From Prevotellaceae bacterium (lineage in GTDB: Bacteria > Bacteroidota > Bacteroidia > Bacteroidales > UBA932): a stretch of DNA of 11,379 nucleotides. The translations under genes and the position numbers were made by a program. This document shows, one piece after another, positions 4,687-11,379 of this stretch (positions within the stretch are counted from its first letter, which is position 1; each line of letters starts with the position of its first letter). Below the pieces are notes generated by a model. It saw nothing but the letters and a program-made list of their open reading frames with translations. It was not told the DNA's origin and made no database searches. Location of the stretch: NCBI GenBank assembly GCA_031290755.1, contig JAITMY010000038.1, positions 1-11,379 of the forward strand, in the 5' to 3' direction.

Positions 4687-6759
4687 ATGAAAAAAATGTT
4701 TTTACTGCTTACGCTGCTGCAAGGCATCAGCGCAGGCGCCGCTGCTATAGCGCAGGGACAAAGCCACCATGCTGACGAGGACACGCTGAAGAACGTTCAG
4801 CTCGAAGAGGTGGCGGTGGTGGGGCAGCAAAAGGGCACCTCCATATCGCGCGTCAACCCTATTCTCACTGAAAAAATTTCGTCGGCAGGGCTGAAAAAGT
4901 TGGCCTGCTGCAACCTCGCCGAGAGCTTCGAGAACAGCGCCTCCGTTACCGTGGGCTTTAGCGATGCTGTGTCGGGCACGCGGCAAATCCGCATGTTGGG
5001 ACTGGCGGGCATCTACACGCAGATGCTCGACGAGAGCCGCCCCGCCATGCGCGGGCTGGGCGCCACCTACGGCCTTGCCTACACGCCGGGGGCGTGGCTC
5101 GAGGGGATACAGATTTCAAAGGGCACCTCGTCCGTGGCCAGCGGCTACGAGGGCATTACGGGGCAAATCAACCAAGAGTTTCGCAAGCCCGAAAACCCCG
5201 ACCCGCTGTTTGTGAACGCCTACTTCAACAGCGACCTGCGCGGCGAGCTGAACCTCGCCTCCTCCTTTGAGGTCAACCCGCACCTGAGCGGCGTGGCGCT
5301 GCTGCACGTGTCGGGCGACCCGCAGCAGGTGGACGTCAACGGCGACGGCTTTGCCGACCAGCCGCAGACCCGCCAAATCAACGCCGCCAGCCGCTGGCTT
5401 TACCTGTTTGAAAACGGCGCCGTGCTGCACTCCGGCGTTCGCTTTTTGGTAGAGGATAGGCAGGGGGGGCAGGTGCACTTCGACCGAGAGAGGGACAGGG
5501 GCGACAGCGCCAAGTATGGCAGCTACATTGTGAACCGCAGCTTCAATGCGTATGCCAAGCTGGGCTTGCCCTTCGGGAGCGAGGGGCACAGCAGCACCGC
5601 TATCGTGGCCGACTACACGCTGCACGACCAGCGCTCGTTTTTTGGCCCCAAGGTCTATAACGGCACCGAGCACTCGCTCTACCTGAACGGGCTGCTGAAG
5701 CTGGAGCTGAGCGAGCGCCACCACGCGACCTTTGGGCTTGGCCTGCGCGGCGATGTTTACCGCGAGGAGTACGGCGACGGCTGGAACCCCGCCTCCGCCG
5801 GCCTCGCCGCCCCCTACCTGCTGCACGAAAACGAGTACGTGGGCGGTCTCTTCGGCGAATATACCTTTACCCTCGACGCCAAGCTCACCGCCATTGCCGG
5901 CCTGCGCGTTGACCAAAACAACCTGTACGGAACGCTGCTCACGCCCCGCGCCCACCTCAAGTACAGCATCACCGAGTCGCTGGTGGCCCGCGCCTCGGCG
6001 GGGCGCGGGCTGCACTCGCCCAACGTTATCACCGACAACGTGTGGGTGATGGCCAGCCGCCGCGAGCTGGTGGCCACCGAAAAGCCCAAGATGGAGGATG
6101 CGTGGACGTTTGGCCTTAGCCTCACCAAGTACATCCAGCTGGACCACGCGGAGAAGGCCAGCGTTAGCGCCGACGTGTTCCACACCGAGTTTACCAACCA
6201 GCTGATTGTTGACCAGGAGGTGGGTGGCAACCGCATTGCAGTGTACAACCTCAGCGGGCGCTCGTACGCCAACAGCTACCAGCTGGACGTTATCTTTGAG
6301 CCGGTGCTGCGCTTCAACGTGTTTGCCACCTTCCGTTACAGCGACACAAAGGTGGCGCTGCGCGAAATGGGCTTTGTCCGCAAGCCCCTCATCGACAACT
6401 TCAAGGGGCTGCTCAACCTGTCGTACGCCACCAAGTTCAACCGCTGGATGTTCGACGTAACCGCGCAAATCAACGGCCAGAGCCGCCTTCCCGATAGCCG
6501 CTACGTGGCCTACGACGACCCTGCCCGCGACTATCAGGACGGTTACTCGCCCGTTTACCCCCTGTTTTTGGCGCAGGTTACCAAGCGTTTTCGCCACTTC
6601 GACGTTTACGTGGGCTGCGAAAACATTGCCAACTACATGCAGGAGAACCCCGTTATCTCCGCCGCCGACCCCAACAGCAGCCGCTTCAACGCCGGCGTGA
6701 TATGGGGGCCGCTCATGGGCAGAAAACTTTACGTGGGGATGCGCTGGAGTTTACAATAG
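4687..6759 (+). CDS. TonB-dependent outer-membrane receptor
   Basis: Outer-membrane beta-barrel receptor that imports a ligand with energy from TonB-ExbBD. From the ATG at 4687 it has 690 residues: a signal peptide (MKKMFLLLTLLQGISAGAAA, cleavage near 22), a TonB-box-like VQLEEVAVVG (37-46), a plug at about 45-160 and then the barrel, ending in LYVGMRWSLQ. The plug shows the family's RPAMRGLGATYGLAYTPGAW and ISKGTSSVASGYEGITGQIN stretches. An upstream ATG at 4609 would put 26 extra residues before the signal peptide and is rejected. The common N-terminal carboxypeptidase-like extension of Bacteroidota receptors is absent, and no SusD partner follows. A vicinal Cys pair (C74-C75, in LKKLACCNLAES) sits in the plug, notable beside the Cys-rich protein encoded just upstream. 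The ligand is unknown; a metal or metal complex is my best inference. Confidence 0.93.
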   Translation: MKKMFLLLTLLQGISAGAAAIAQGQSHHADEDTLKNVQLEEVAVVGQQKGTSISRVNPILTEKISSAGLKKLACCNLAESFENSASVTVGFSDAVSGTRQIRMLGLAGIYTQMLDESRPAMRGLGATYGLAYTPGAWLEGIQISKGTSSVASGYEGITGQINQEFRKPENPDPLFVNAYFNSDLRGELNLASSFEVNPHLSGVALLHVSGDPQQVDVNGDGFADQPQTRQINAASRWLYLFENGAVLHSGVRFLVEDRQGGQVHFDRERDRGDSAKYGSYIVNRSFNAYAKLGLPFGSEGHSSTAIVADYTLHDQRSFFGPKVYNGTEHSLYLNGLLKLELSERHHATFGLGLRGDVYREEYGDGWNPASAGLAAPYLLHENEYVGGLFGEYTFTLDAKLTAIAGLRVDQNNLYGTLLTPRAHLKYSITESLVARASAGRGLHSPNVITDNVWVMASRRELVATEKPKMEDAWTFGLSLTKYIQLDHAEKASVSADVFHTEFTNQLIVDQEVGGNRIAVYNLSGRSYANSYQLDVIFEPVLRFNVFATFRYSDTKVALREMGFVRKPLIDNFKGLLNLSYATKFNRWMFDVTAQINGQSRLPDSRYVAYDDPARDYQDGYSPVYPLFLAQVTKRFRHFDVYVGCENIANYMQENPVISAADPNSSRFNAGVIWGPLMGRKLYVGMRWSLQ

Positions 6760-6767
6760 GGTGAAGG

Positions 6768-6825
6768 CCAAGGCGAAAGGAGAAAAAAATGGCTATTTTT
6801 GCAGATTTTGCCTCCCTTCGCTTGG
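6768..6825 (+). repeat. Imperfect inverted repeat after the TonB receptor gene
   Basis: CCAAGGCGAAAGGAG (6768-6782) is nearly complementary to CTCCCTTCGCTTGG (6812-6825) around an A/T-rich 29-nt loop. It begins 9 bp past the receptor stop. It lacks a T run after the right arm, so termination is possible but not well supported. A promoter-like TATTTTTG lies inside the loop. Confidence 0.3.
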
Positions 6826-6852
6826 TTCTTATAAAAACTTTATCTACTTTTC
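6794..6852 (+). promoter_or_regulatory. Candidate promoter elements upstream of the EF-G2 gene
   Basis: Two -7-like boxes are visible. TATTTTTG (6794-6801) matches TAnnTTTG exactly but has no TTTG at the right distance. TACTTTTC (6845-6852) has one mismatch and a CTTG (6821-6824) 20 bp upstream, which is the expected spacing. Either would give a leader of roughly 35-90 nt before the start codon. Confidence 0.35.
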
Positions 6853-6893
6853 GGTTTGAATTGGCCATATTTTTTAACGTTTAACCAAAACTT

Positions 6894-9059
6894 ATGCCTA
6901 TGAAAACGTATCCTACGGAGAAAATCCGTAACATCGTGCTGCTCGGTGCGCCGAGCAGCGGAAAAACGACCCTCGCTGAGGCCATGCTCTTCGAGGGCAA
7001 AGTGATTGACCGCCGCGGCAGCGTGGAGGCCAAAAACACGGCGAGCGACAACACCGAGCTGGAGCAGACCTACCAGCGCTCCATCTACAGCACGGTGCTT
7101 GCCGCTGAGTTCATGGAGCGCAAGCTCAACTTCATCGACACGCCGGGCAGCGACGACTTCTCCGGCGGGGTGTTCTCCGCTTTTAAGGTGTGCGACACGG
7201 GCGTGATGCTTGTCAACGCGCAGAGCGGCATGGAGGTGGGCACCGAAATTTTTGCCCGCTACGCCGACCAGCACCACAAGCCGCTCATCGTGGCCATCAA
7301 CCAGCTGGATAGCGAGAAGGCCGACTACGAGGCCAGCGTTGCCTCGTTGCGCGAGGCCTTCGGCAAGCGGGTGGTGCAGGTGCAGTACCCGCTGGCCACC
7401 GGCGCAGGCTTCGACGGCTTCGTTGATGTGCTCAAGATGAAGATGTACAAGTTTAAGGGCGACACCGGCCAGCGCGAGGAGCTGGAAATCCCCGGCGGCG
7501 CGGAGATGGAGCGTGCCGTGGCGCTCAACCAAGTGCTGGTGGAGGCGGCGGCGGAGTACGACGAAACGCTGATGGAGCTTTTCTTCGAGAAGGGCACGCT
7601 GGACGATGAGGAAATTCGCCGCGGGCTGCGCACGGGCATGAAGAACCGCGACGTGATGCCCGTCTTCTGCCTCTCGGCCAAGAAGGACATCGGCGTGAAG
7701 CGCCTCATGGAGTTCATCATCAACGTGGCGCCCTCGCCCGAAAAGGCGCGGGTGTACAAAACGGTGGACGAGGAGGTGGTGCCCTGCGACCCCGCGGCGG
7801 CGCCCTCCCTGTTCATCTTCAAAACAGCCGCGGAGCAGCACGTGGGCGAGCTCTGCTACTTCCGCGTGATGAGCGGAAAAATTGCGGAGGGCACAGACCT
7901 CGTGAACGCCAACAACGACAGCAAGGAGCGCATTACGCAGCTGTTTGCTCCGGCGGGAAAAAACAGGATGAAGGTGGCCGAAATGGAGGCCGGCGACATT
8001 GGCTGCACGGTGAAGCTCAAGAGCTCGCACGTCAACCACACGCTGAACGGCGGCGGAAAAACATGGAAGCTGTACCCCATCACCTTCCCGCAGCCCAAGT
8101 TCCGCACGGCCATCAAGCCTAAAAATTTGGCCGAGGAGGAGAAGCTGGGCGAGGCGCTCAACCGTATGCGTCAGGAAGACCCAACCATTCTGGTAGAGTA
8201 CTCCAAGGAGCTGAAGCAGACCATTGTCAGCGGGCAGGGCGAGCACCACATCAACATCCTGAAGCGCAACCTGAGCAGCCTCTACAAGATAGAGGTTGAC
8301 CTGATTAACCCCAAAATACCCTACCGCGAAACCATCACGAAGGTGGCCGCCGCCGACTACCGCCACAAGAAGCAGAGCGGCGGCGCGGGGCAGTTTGGCG
8401 AGGTGCACCTTGTGATAGAGCCGCACGAGGAGGGCGCTCCCGACCCCAAGACGTTCAAGGTGGACGGGCGCGAAATCACGCTCAACGTGCGCGGCAAGGA
8501 CGAGTACGCGCTCGACTGGGGCGGCAAGCTGGTGTTCTACAATTGCATCGTGGGCGGCGCTGTTGATGCGCGGTTCCTGCCGGCCATCCTCAAGGGCATC
8601 ATGGAGAAAATGGAGGACGGGCCGCTCACCGGCTCCTACGCCCGCGACATCCGCGTGGCCGTGTACGACGGCAAAATGCACCCGGTGGACAGCAACGAAA
8701 TTTCGTTTAAGCTGGCAGGGCGGAACGCCTTTAAGGATGCGTTCCGCAAGGCCTGCCCTAAAATCATGGAGCCAATTTACGCGGTGGAGGTGCTCGTTCC
8801 CGCCGACTGCATGGGCGATGTGATGAGCGACCTGCAAAACCGCCGTGGCATCATTGAGGGCATGGGCAGCGAAAAGAACTTCGAGCAGGTGAAGGCGCGG
8901 GTGCCGCTGGCCGAGATGAACAAGTACAGCACCACGCTGAGCTCGCTCACGTCGGGCCGTGCCACCTACACCATGAGCTTCATCGAGTACCAGCAGGTGC
9001 CGCCCGACGTGCAGGAAAAGCTGCTGAAGGAGCACGTGGAAACGGATAAGGACGAGTAG
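6894..9059 (+). CDS. EF-G2-type elongation factor G paralogue with altered GTPase motifs
   Basis: A full-length EF-G homologue of 721 residues, with all five domains. G domain at about 1-280: the P-loop GAPSSGKT (18-25) is intact, but switch I reads RSIY (62-65) instead of RGIT, switch II reads DTPGSDDF (82-89) with Ser 86 replacing the catalytic His of DTPGHVDF, the NKxD motif is NQLD (136-139), and the G5 SA is at 261-262. Later landmarks: SGQGEHHIN (446-454) in domain III, QSGGAGQFGEV (494-504) at the domain IV tip, YDGKMHPVDS (591-600), and MGDVMSDLQNRRGIIEGM (640-657) in domain V. The pattern fits the second EF-G found in Bacteroidales; the Bacteroides thetaiotaomicron member has been reported to support translocation without GTPase activity and to matter under carbon limitation. 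There is no tufA, rpsL or rpsG neighbour, so this is not the str-operon copy. The start may be 6894 or the Met at 6900; the latter (MKTYPTEKI) fits my memory of homologues better. Confidence 0.93.
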   Translation: MPMKTYPTEKIRNIVLLGAPSSGKTTLAEAMLFEGKVIDRRGSVEAKNTASDNTELEQTYQRSIYSTVLAAEFMERKLNFIDTPGSDDFSGGVFSAFKVCDTGVMLVNAQSGMEVGTEIFARYADQHHKPLIVAINQLDSEKADYEASVASLREAFGKRVVQVQYPLATGAGFDGFVDVLKMKMYKFKGDTGQREELEIPGGAEMERAVALNQVLVEAAAEYDETLMELFFEKGTLDDEEIRRGLRTGMKNRDVMPVFCLSAKKDIGVKRLMEFIINVAPSPEKARVYKTVDEEVVPCDPAAAPSLFIFKTAAEQHVGELCYFRVMSGKIAEGTDLVNANNDSKERITQLFAPAGKNRMKVAEMEAGDIGCTVKLKSSHVNHTLNGGGKTWKLYPITFPQPKFRTAIKPKNLAEEEKLGEALNRMRQEDPTILVEYSKELKQTIVSGQGEHHINILKRNLSSLYKIEVDLINPKIPYRETITKVAAADYRHKKQSGGAGQFGEVHLVIEPHEEGAPDPKTFKVDGREITLNVRGKDEYALDWGGKLVFYNCIVGGAVDARFLPAILKGIMEKMEDGPLTGSYARDIRVAVYDGKMHPVDSNEISFKLAGRNAFKDAFRKACPKIMEPIYAVEVLVPADCMGDVMSDLQNRRGIIEGMGSEKNFEQVKARVPLAEMNKYSTTLSSLTSGRATYTMSFIEYQQVPPDVQEKLLKEHVETDKDE

Positions 9060-9070
9060 CGCCGCGCTAC
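9056..9070. repeat. 15-bp inverted repeat containing both convergent stop codons
   Basis: GTAGC-GCCGC-GCTAC contains the TAG of the EF-G2 gene (9057-9059) and the TAG of coaD on the other strand (9067-9069). Only 7 bp separate the two genes. There is no T tract on either side, so it is not a classical terminator, yet it is the only structure at the convergence point. Confidence 0.5.
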
Positions 9071-9510
9071 TTGCTTAGCAGCGGCGCAGCATCCCCGCCG
9101 CTTTTCAGCACGTCGCGAATGAGGGTGGAGCTGACGAAGGCCAGCTCGGGTGCGGCGGGAAGCAGCACCGTATCTACGTCAGGGAGCATGGCCTTGTTGG
9201 CCTGAGCAGCGGCGTACTCGAAGCTGAAGTCGGCGGCGTTGCGCAGGCCGCGAACGATGTGGGTGGCGCCGATGCTCTTGCAGAAGTCCACCGTCAGGCC
9301 TTCGTAGGTGCACACCTCCACGCGGTCGCTGGCGGCAAACAGCGCTTCAATGTAGGCCTTGCGCTGCTCGGCAGTGTAGAGGCCTTTTTTTTCGACGTTC
9401 ACGCCGATGGCGATGACTAAGCGGTCGAACATCCGCAGCGCCCGCTGCGCAATGTCGTGGTGCCCCGCTGAAAAGGGGTCAAACGACCCCGGAAATGCTG
9501 CAATGGACAT
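9067..9510 (-). CDS. coaD: Phosphopantetheine adenylyltransferase
   Basis: Catalyses the fourth step of coenzyme A synthesis, from 4'-phosphopantetheine and ATP to dephospho-CoA and pyrophosphate, in the cytoplasm. The 147 residues are slightly shorter than the usual 155-165. The nucleotidyltransferase signature is FPGSFDPFSAGHHDIA, with the GH of the (T/H)xGH motif at 16-17 and Ser where Thr is usual. VRGLRNAADFSFEY (86-99) is the conserved phosphopantetheine-side stretch and FVSSTLIRD (125-133) the C-terminal SSTxxR motif. It is separated from ung by 39 bp on the same strand and probably shares its transcript. The 3' end faces the EF-G2 gene tail to tail. Confidence 0.95.
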   Translation of the reverse strand: MSIAAFPGSFDPFSAGHHDIAQRALRMFDRLVIAIGVNVEKKGLYTAEQRKAYIEALFAASDRVEVCTYEGLTVDFCKSIGATHIVRGLRNAADFSFEYAAAQANKAMLPDVDTVLLPAAPELAFVSSTLIRDVLKSGGDAAPLLSK

Positions 9511-9549
9511 GGCGCTACGGCTGATTTTGGTTTTCGTTTGTGCACACGG

Positions 9550-10218
9550 CTACAGGCTCCAGTCGATGGGCGTTAGGCCTTGCTGCTGTAGCAGCGCGTT
9601 GGCTTTTGAGAAGTGCCGGCAGCCGTTGAAGGCGCCCCGCGCCAAGGGCGAGGGGTGCGCCGCCTCCAGCACGTGGTGCTTGCCAGTGTCAATGATTTCC
9701 TTTTTGGCGCGGGCAAAGCTGCCCCAGAGCAAAAATACCACGCCGCTTTTTTTGTCCGAGATGGTGCGGATAACCGCATCGGTAAACGTTTGCCAGCCGA
9801 TGTTGCTGTGCGATGTCGGCGAGTTGGCGCGCACGGTGAGGATGGCGTTGAGCAGAAACACTCCCTGCTCTGCCCAGCGCTCAAGGCAGCCGTGGCCGGG
9901 CGGCTCAACGCTCACGTCGTTTTTTATTTCGTTGAAAATGTTGACGAGCGAGGGGGGGGCTTTCACGCCGTGCGGCACCGAAAAGCACAGCCCGTGCGCC
10001 TGCCCGTGCCCGTGGTAGGGGTCTTGCCCCAAGATGACCACCTTCACCTTGTCGAAGGGCGTTTTGTCGAAGGCGTTGAAGATGAGCGCTCCCGGAGGAT
10101 AAACGGCGTGCTGCGCTGCCACCTCCGCCTTCACGTAGCTGACTACACCGGCGAAGTACGGCTTGTCAAACTCGTCCTGAAGCGCGGCTCTCCACGAAGA
10201 TTCAATTTTTACGTTCAT
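9550..10218 (-). CDS. ung: Uracil-DNA glycosylase, family 1
   Basis: Removes uracil from DNA as the first step of base excision repair. With the start at 10218 it has 222 residues. An in-frame ATG at 10230 adds MLHA, but MNVKIESSW is the usual family beginning, so I chose the inner Met. Motifs: GQDPYHGHGQAHGLCFSV with the catalytic Asp at 66, FLLNAILTVR with the uracil-binding Asn at 124, and HPSPLARGAFNGCRHFS with the catalytic His at 188. The last motif differs from the common HPSPLSAxxGFFGCxHF: Ala replaces Ser after Leu, the loop is one residue shorter and the GFFG is changed, so the DNA-intercalating loop is slightly unusual. It starts 27 bp after gldF and is followed by coaD. Confidence 0.95.
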   Translation of the reverse strand: MNVKIESSWRAALQDEFDKPYFAGVVSYVKAEVAAQHAVYPPGALIFNAFDKTPFDKVKVVILGQDPYHGHGQAHGLCFSVPHGVKAPPSLVNIFNEIKNDVSVEPPGHGCLERWAEQGVFLLNAILTVRANSPTSHSNIGWQTFTDAVIRTISDKKSGVVFLLWGSFARAKKEIIDTGKHHVLEAAHPSPLARGAFNGCRHFSKANALLQQQGLTPIDWSL

Positions 10219-10245
10219 AGCGTGTAGCATAAAAAAGTTTAAAAT

Positions 10246-10977
10246 TTACCACATTCTTGCCCTCAGCCGCAGCTGCGCGGCGGCCACGAAGATGGCGGTA
10301 AGCCCCGCAAAGTAAGCCATGTCGTGCAGCTCCACCACCCCGCGGCTGATGGACAGGTAGTGCTGGTTGATGCCCAGAGCGGCCACGGCGCTGTTGATGT
10401 TTTTCAGGTAGGGCAGCGCGGCCAGCCCGTCGAAGCCCACGTAGAGGAAGAAGCACATGGCCGCAGCGATGAGGAACGAGGCAATCTGGCTGTCGGTGAG
10501 CGACGAGGCGAAGATGCCCACCGCCGTGTAGCTTGCGGCCAGCAGCACGAGGCCGATGAGCGCTCCCCACGTAGCCCCGCTGTCCACGTTGCCGACGGGG
10601 TTTCCCAGCGCTGCAACCGTGTAGACGTAGAGCAGCGTGGGCAAAAGCGCAATGGCCGACACCACCACGGCGGCCACCAGCTTGCCCCCGATGAGCTGTA
10701 GGTCGGAGAGGGGGTGGGTGAGCAGCATCTCTATGGTGCCGGTTTTTCGCTCCTCGGCGAAGCTGCGCATGGTGATGGCCGGCGCCAAGAACAGGAAGGC
10801 CCACGGGGCAACAAAGAACAGCCCGTCAATGTTGGCGTACCCGGCGTTGAGCACGTTGAACTCGTTGGGCGAAAGCCACAGGAACCAGCTGCACAGCAGC
10901 AGGAACACCCCTACGGCGATGTAGCCTGTGAGCGAGGAGAAAAACGCCACCAGCTCTTTTTTAAAGATGAAAAACAT
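10246..10977 (-). CDS. gldF: GldF-type ABC-2 transporter permease
   Basis: A 243-residue inner-membrane permease with about six hydrophobic segments. It begins MFFIFKKELVAFFSSLTGYI, then has the ANIDGLFFVAPWAFLFLAPA segment and the conserved cytoplasmic stretch MRSFAEERKTGTIEMLLTHP (70-89) typical of GldF and NosY-like ABC-2 permeases. In gliding Bacteroidota GldF works with GldG and the ATPase GldA; homologues are also present in many non-gliding Bacteroidales, where the role is unclear. The gene that follows on the strand is ung (27 bp), not gldG, and no ABC ATPase is present in the window, so the partners must be encoded elsewhere if they exist. Family assignment is strong; a role in gliding is not implied. 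Confidence 0.88.
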   Translation of the reverse strand: MFFIFKKELVAFFSSLTGYIAVGVFLLLCSWFLWLSPNEFNVLNAGYANIDGLFFVAPWAFLFLAPAITMRSFAEERKTGTIEMLLTHPLSDLQLIGGKLVAAVVVSAIALLPTLLYVYTVAALGNPVGNVDSGATWGALIGLVLLAASYTAVGIFASSLTDSQIASFLIAAAMCFFLYVGFDGLAALPYLKNINSAVAALGINQHYLSISRGVVELHDMAYFAGLTAIFVAAAQLRLRARMW

Positions 10978-11023
10978 GCGGACTACATTTATAATTTAAC
11001 ATAATGCAATTTGCGAAGGTAAG

Positions 11024-11054
11024 CAAAAATAGCAAAAATACGTACTTTTGCAAG
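11024..11054 (-). promoter_or_regulatory. Candidate gldF promoter with a duplicated -7 box
   Basis: On the minus strand TATTTTTG occurs twice, at 11033-11040 and 11024-11031, as a 9-bp tandem repeat. The inner copy has CTTG (11051-11054) 19 bp upstream, close to the usual TTTG spacing, and would give a leader of about 40 nt for gldF. Confidence 0.5.
11043..11050 (+). promoter_or_regulatory. Candidate mtgA -7 promoter element TACTTTTG
   Basis: This is an exact TAnnTTTG match ending 31 bp before the mtgA start codon. No well-spaced TTTG is seen; the nearest, at 11010-11013, is 29 bp away. It overlaps the divergent gldF promoter region, so polymerases at the two sites would compete. Confidence 0.45.
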
Positions 11055-11081
11055 AATTTTTTGTTTGCAAAATCATTGCGT

Positions 11082-11379
11082 ATGCTTTTACTCAAAAACA
11101 AGCTCGGCGTATTCTACTATGTTCACCTCGCCATCAGCAAGTTGCTAAGCGTGGCCTTGTGCCTGCTGCTCACGGGGGTGCTCTCGGCAGGCTTCATTGC
11201 CTACGCGCTGCGCACGGTGCCGGTGAGCATCACGCCGCTGATGATGCTCAACCAAAGCCGCAAAAAGGCGCCGCCGCAGAAGCGCTGGGTGCCCATTGAC
11301 AAGGTGTCGTCTAACATAATACACGCCGTCATAGCCTCGGAGGATAACAACTTTTTTTACCACAACGGGTTCGATGTGG
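11082..11379 (+). CDS. mtgA: Monofunctional peptidoglycan glycosyltransferase, N-terminal part
   Basis: Polymerises lipid II into glycan strands at the periplasmic face of the inner membrane. The 99 visible residues start MLLLKNKLGVFYYVHLAISK and contain one membrane anchor (about 21-43), then TVPVSITPLMMLNQ, then the family 51 glycosyltransferase start VIASEDNNFFYHNGFDV with catalytic Glu at 87 and the ED..F..H.GFD pattern. The direct TPLM linker between anchor and catalytic domain is typical of MtgA rather than of bifunctional PBP1 proteins, but the transpeptidase question cannot be closed because the gene leaves the window at the right edge. It is divergent from gldF, with a 104-bp shared upstream region. 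Confidence 0.88.
   Translation, partial: MLLLKNKLGVFYYVHLAISKLLSVALCLLLTGVLSAGFIAYALRTVPVSITPLMMLNQSRKKAPPQKRWVPIDKVSSNIIHAVIASEDNNFFYHNGFDV

Noticed and set aside
5116..6597. A 493-residue open frame antisense to the TonB receptor gene.
   Set aside because: Same codon-bias shadow effect; the composition is low in complexity and no family is recognisable.
6840..9035. A 731-residue open frame antisense to the EF-G2 gene.
   Set aside because: It is a shadow frame produced by the GC-rich codon use of the sense gene; it is rich in His, Val, Leu and Ala, without a domain, and the sense strand is an unmistakable EF-G.

Overview
The window reads as chromosomal DNA of a GC-rich member of the Bacteroidota, most likely order Bacteroidales. 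The support is a DUF6261 protein, a GldF-type permease, a second EF-G paralogue with an altered GTPase centre, a TonB-dependent receptor paired with a small cysteine-rich secreted protein, and several promoter-like TAnnTTTG -7 elements with no obvious Shine-Dalgarno sites. No phage, insertion sequence, integrase, CRISPR array or rRNA is visible. Most genes are housekeeping or core-accessory.

Layout. Positions 1-369 (minus) hold the N-terminal part of a DUF6261 protein that leaves the window. Positions 370-792 carry no convincing gene. They hold a two-unit 42-bp palindromic repeat with a 38-bp perfect palindrome at its heart, a minus-strand terminator-like hairpin, and a 44-nt (TG)22 microsatellite. 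Positions 793-3845 (minus) form a probable operon read gdhA, then a DUF819 membrane protein, then ogt, with 16- and 22-bp gaps. A tRNA-Arg(UCU) lies 59 bp upstream of gdhA on the same strand.

From about 4140 the plus strand takes over. A small secreted Cys-rich protein resembling the HYC_CC_PP family is followed by a TonB-dependent receptor with a vicinal Cys pair in its plug. This pair looks like an outer-membrane uptake system, and metal handling is an inference from the cysteines. Next comes an EF-G2-type elongation factor (6894-9059) whose switch I, switch II and NKxD motifs are all altered. It converges on a minus-strand cluster read gldF, ung, coaD (10977 down to 9067). At the right edge, mtgA (monofunctional peptidoglycan glycosyltransferase) starts divergently from gldF and is cut by the window end.

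Most notable items: the EF-G2 paralogue, the Cys-rich protein/TonB receptor pair, the microsatellite and palindromic repeats in the 370-792 gap, a glutamate dehydrogenase whose coenzyme pocket looks NAD-type, and a gldF with no gldG beside it. I see no wholly new multi-gene system; the Cys-rich/TonB pair is the nearest candidate for a poorly described one.
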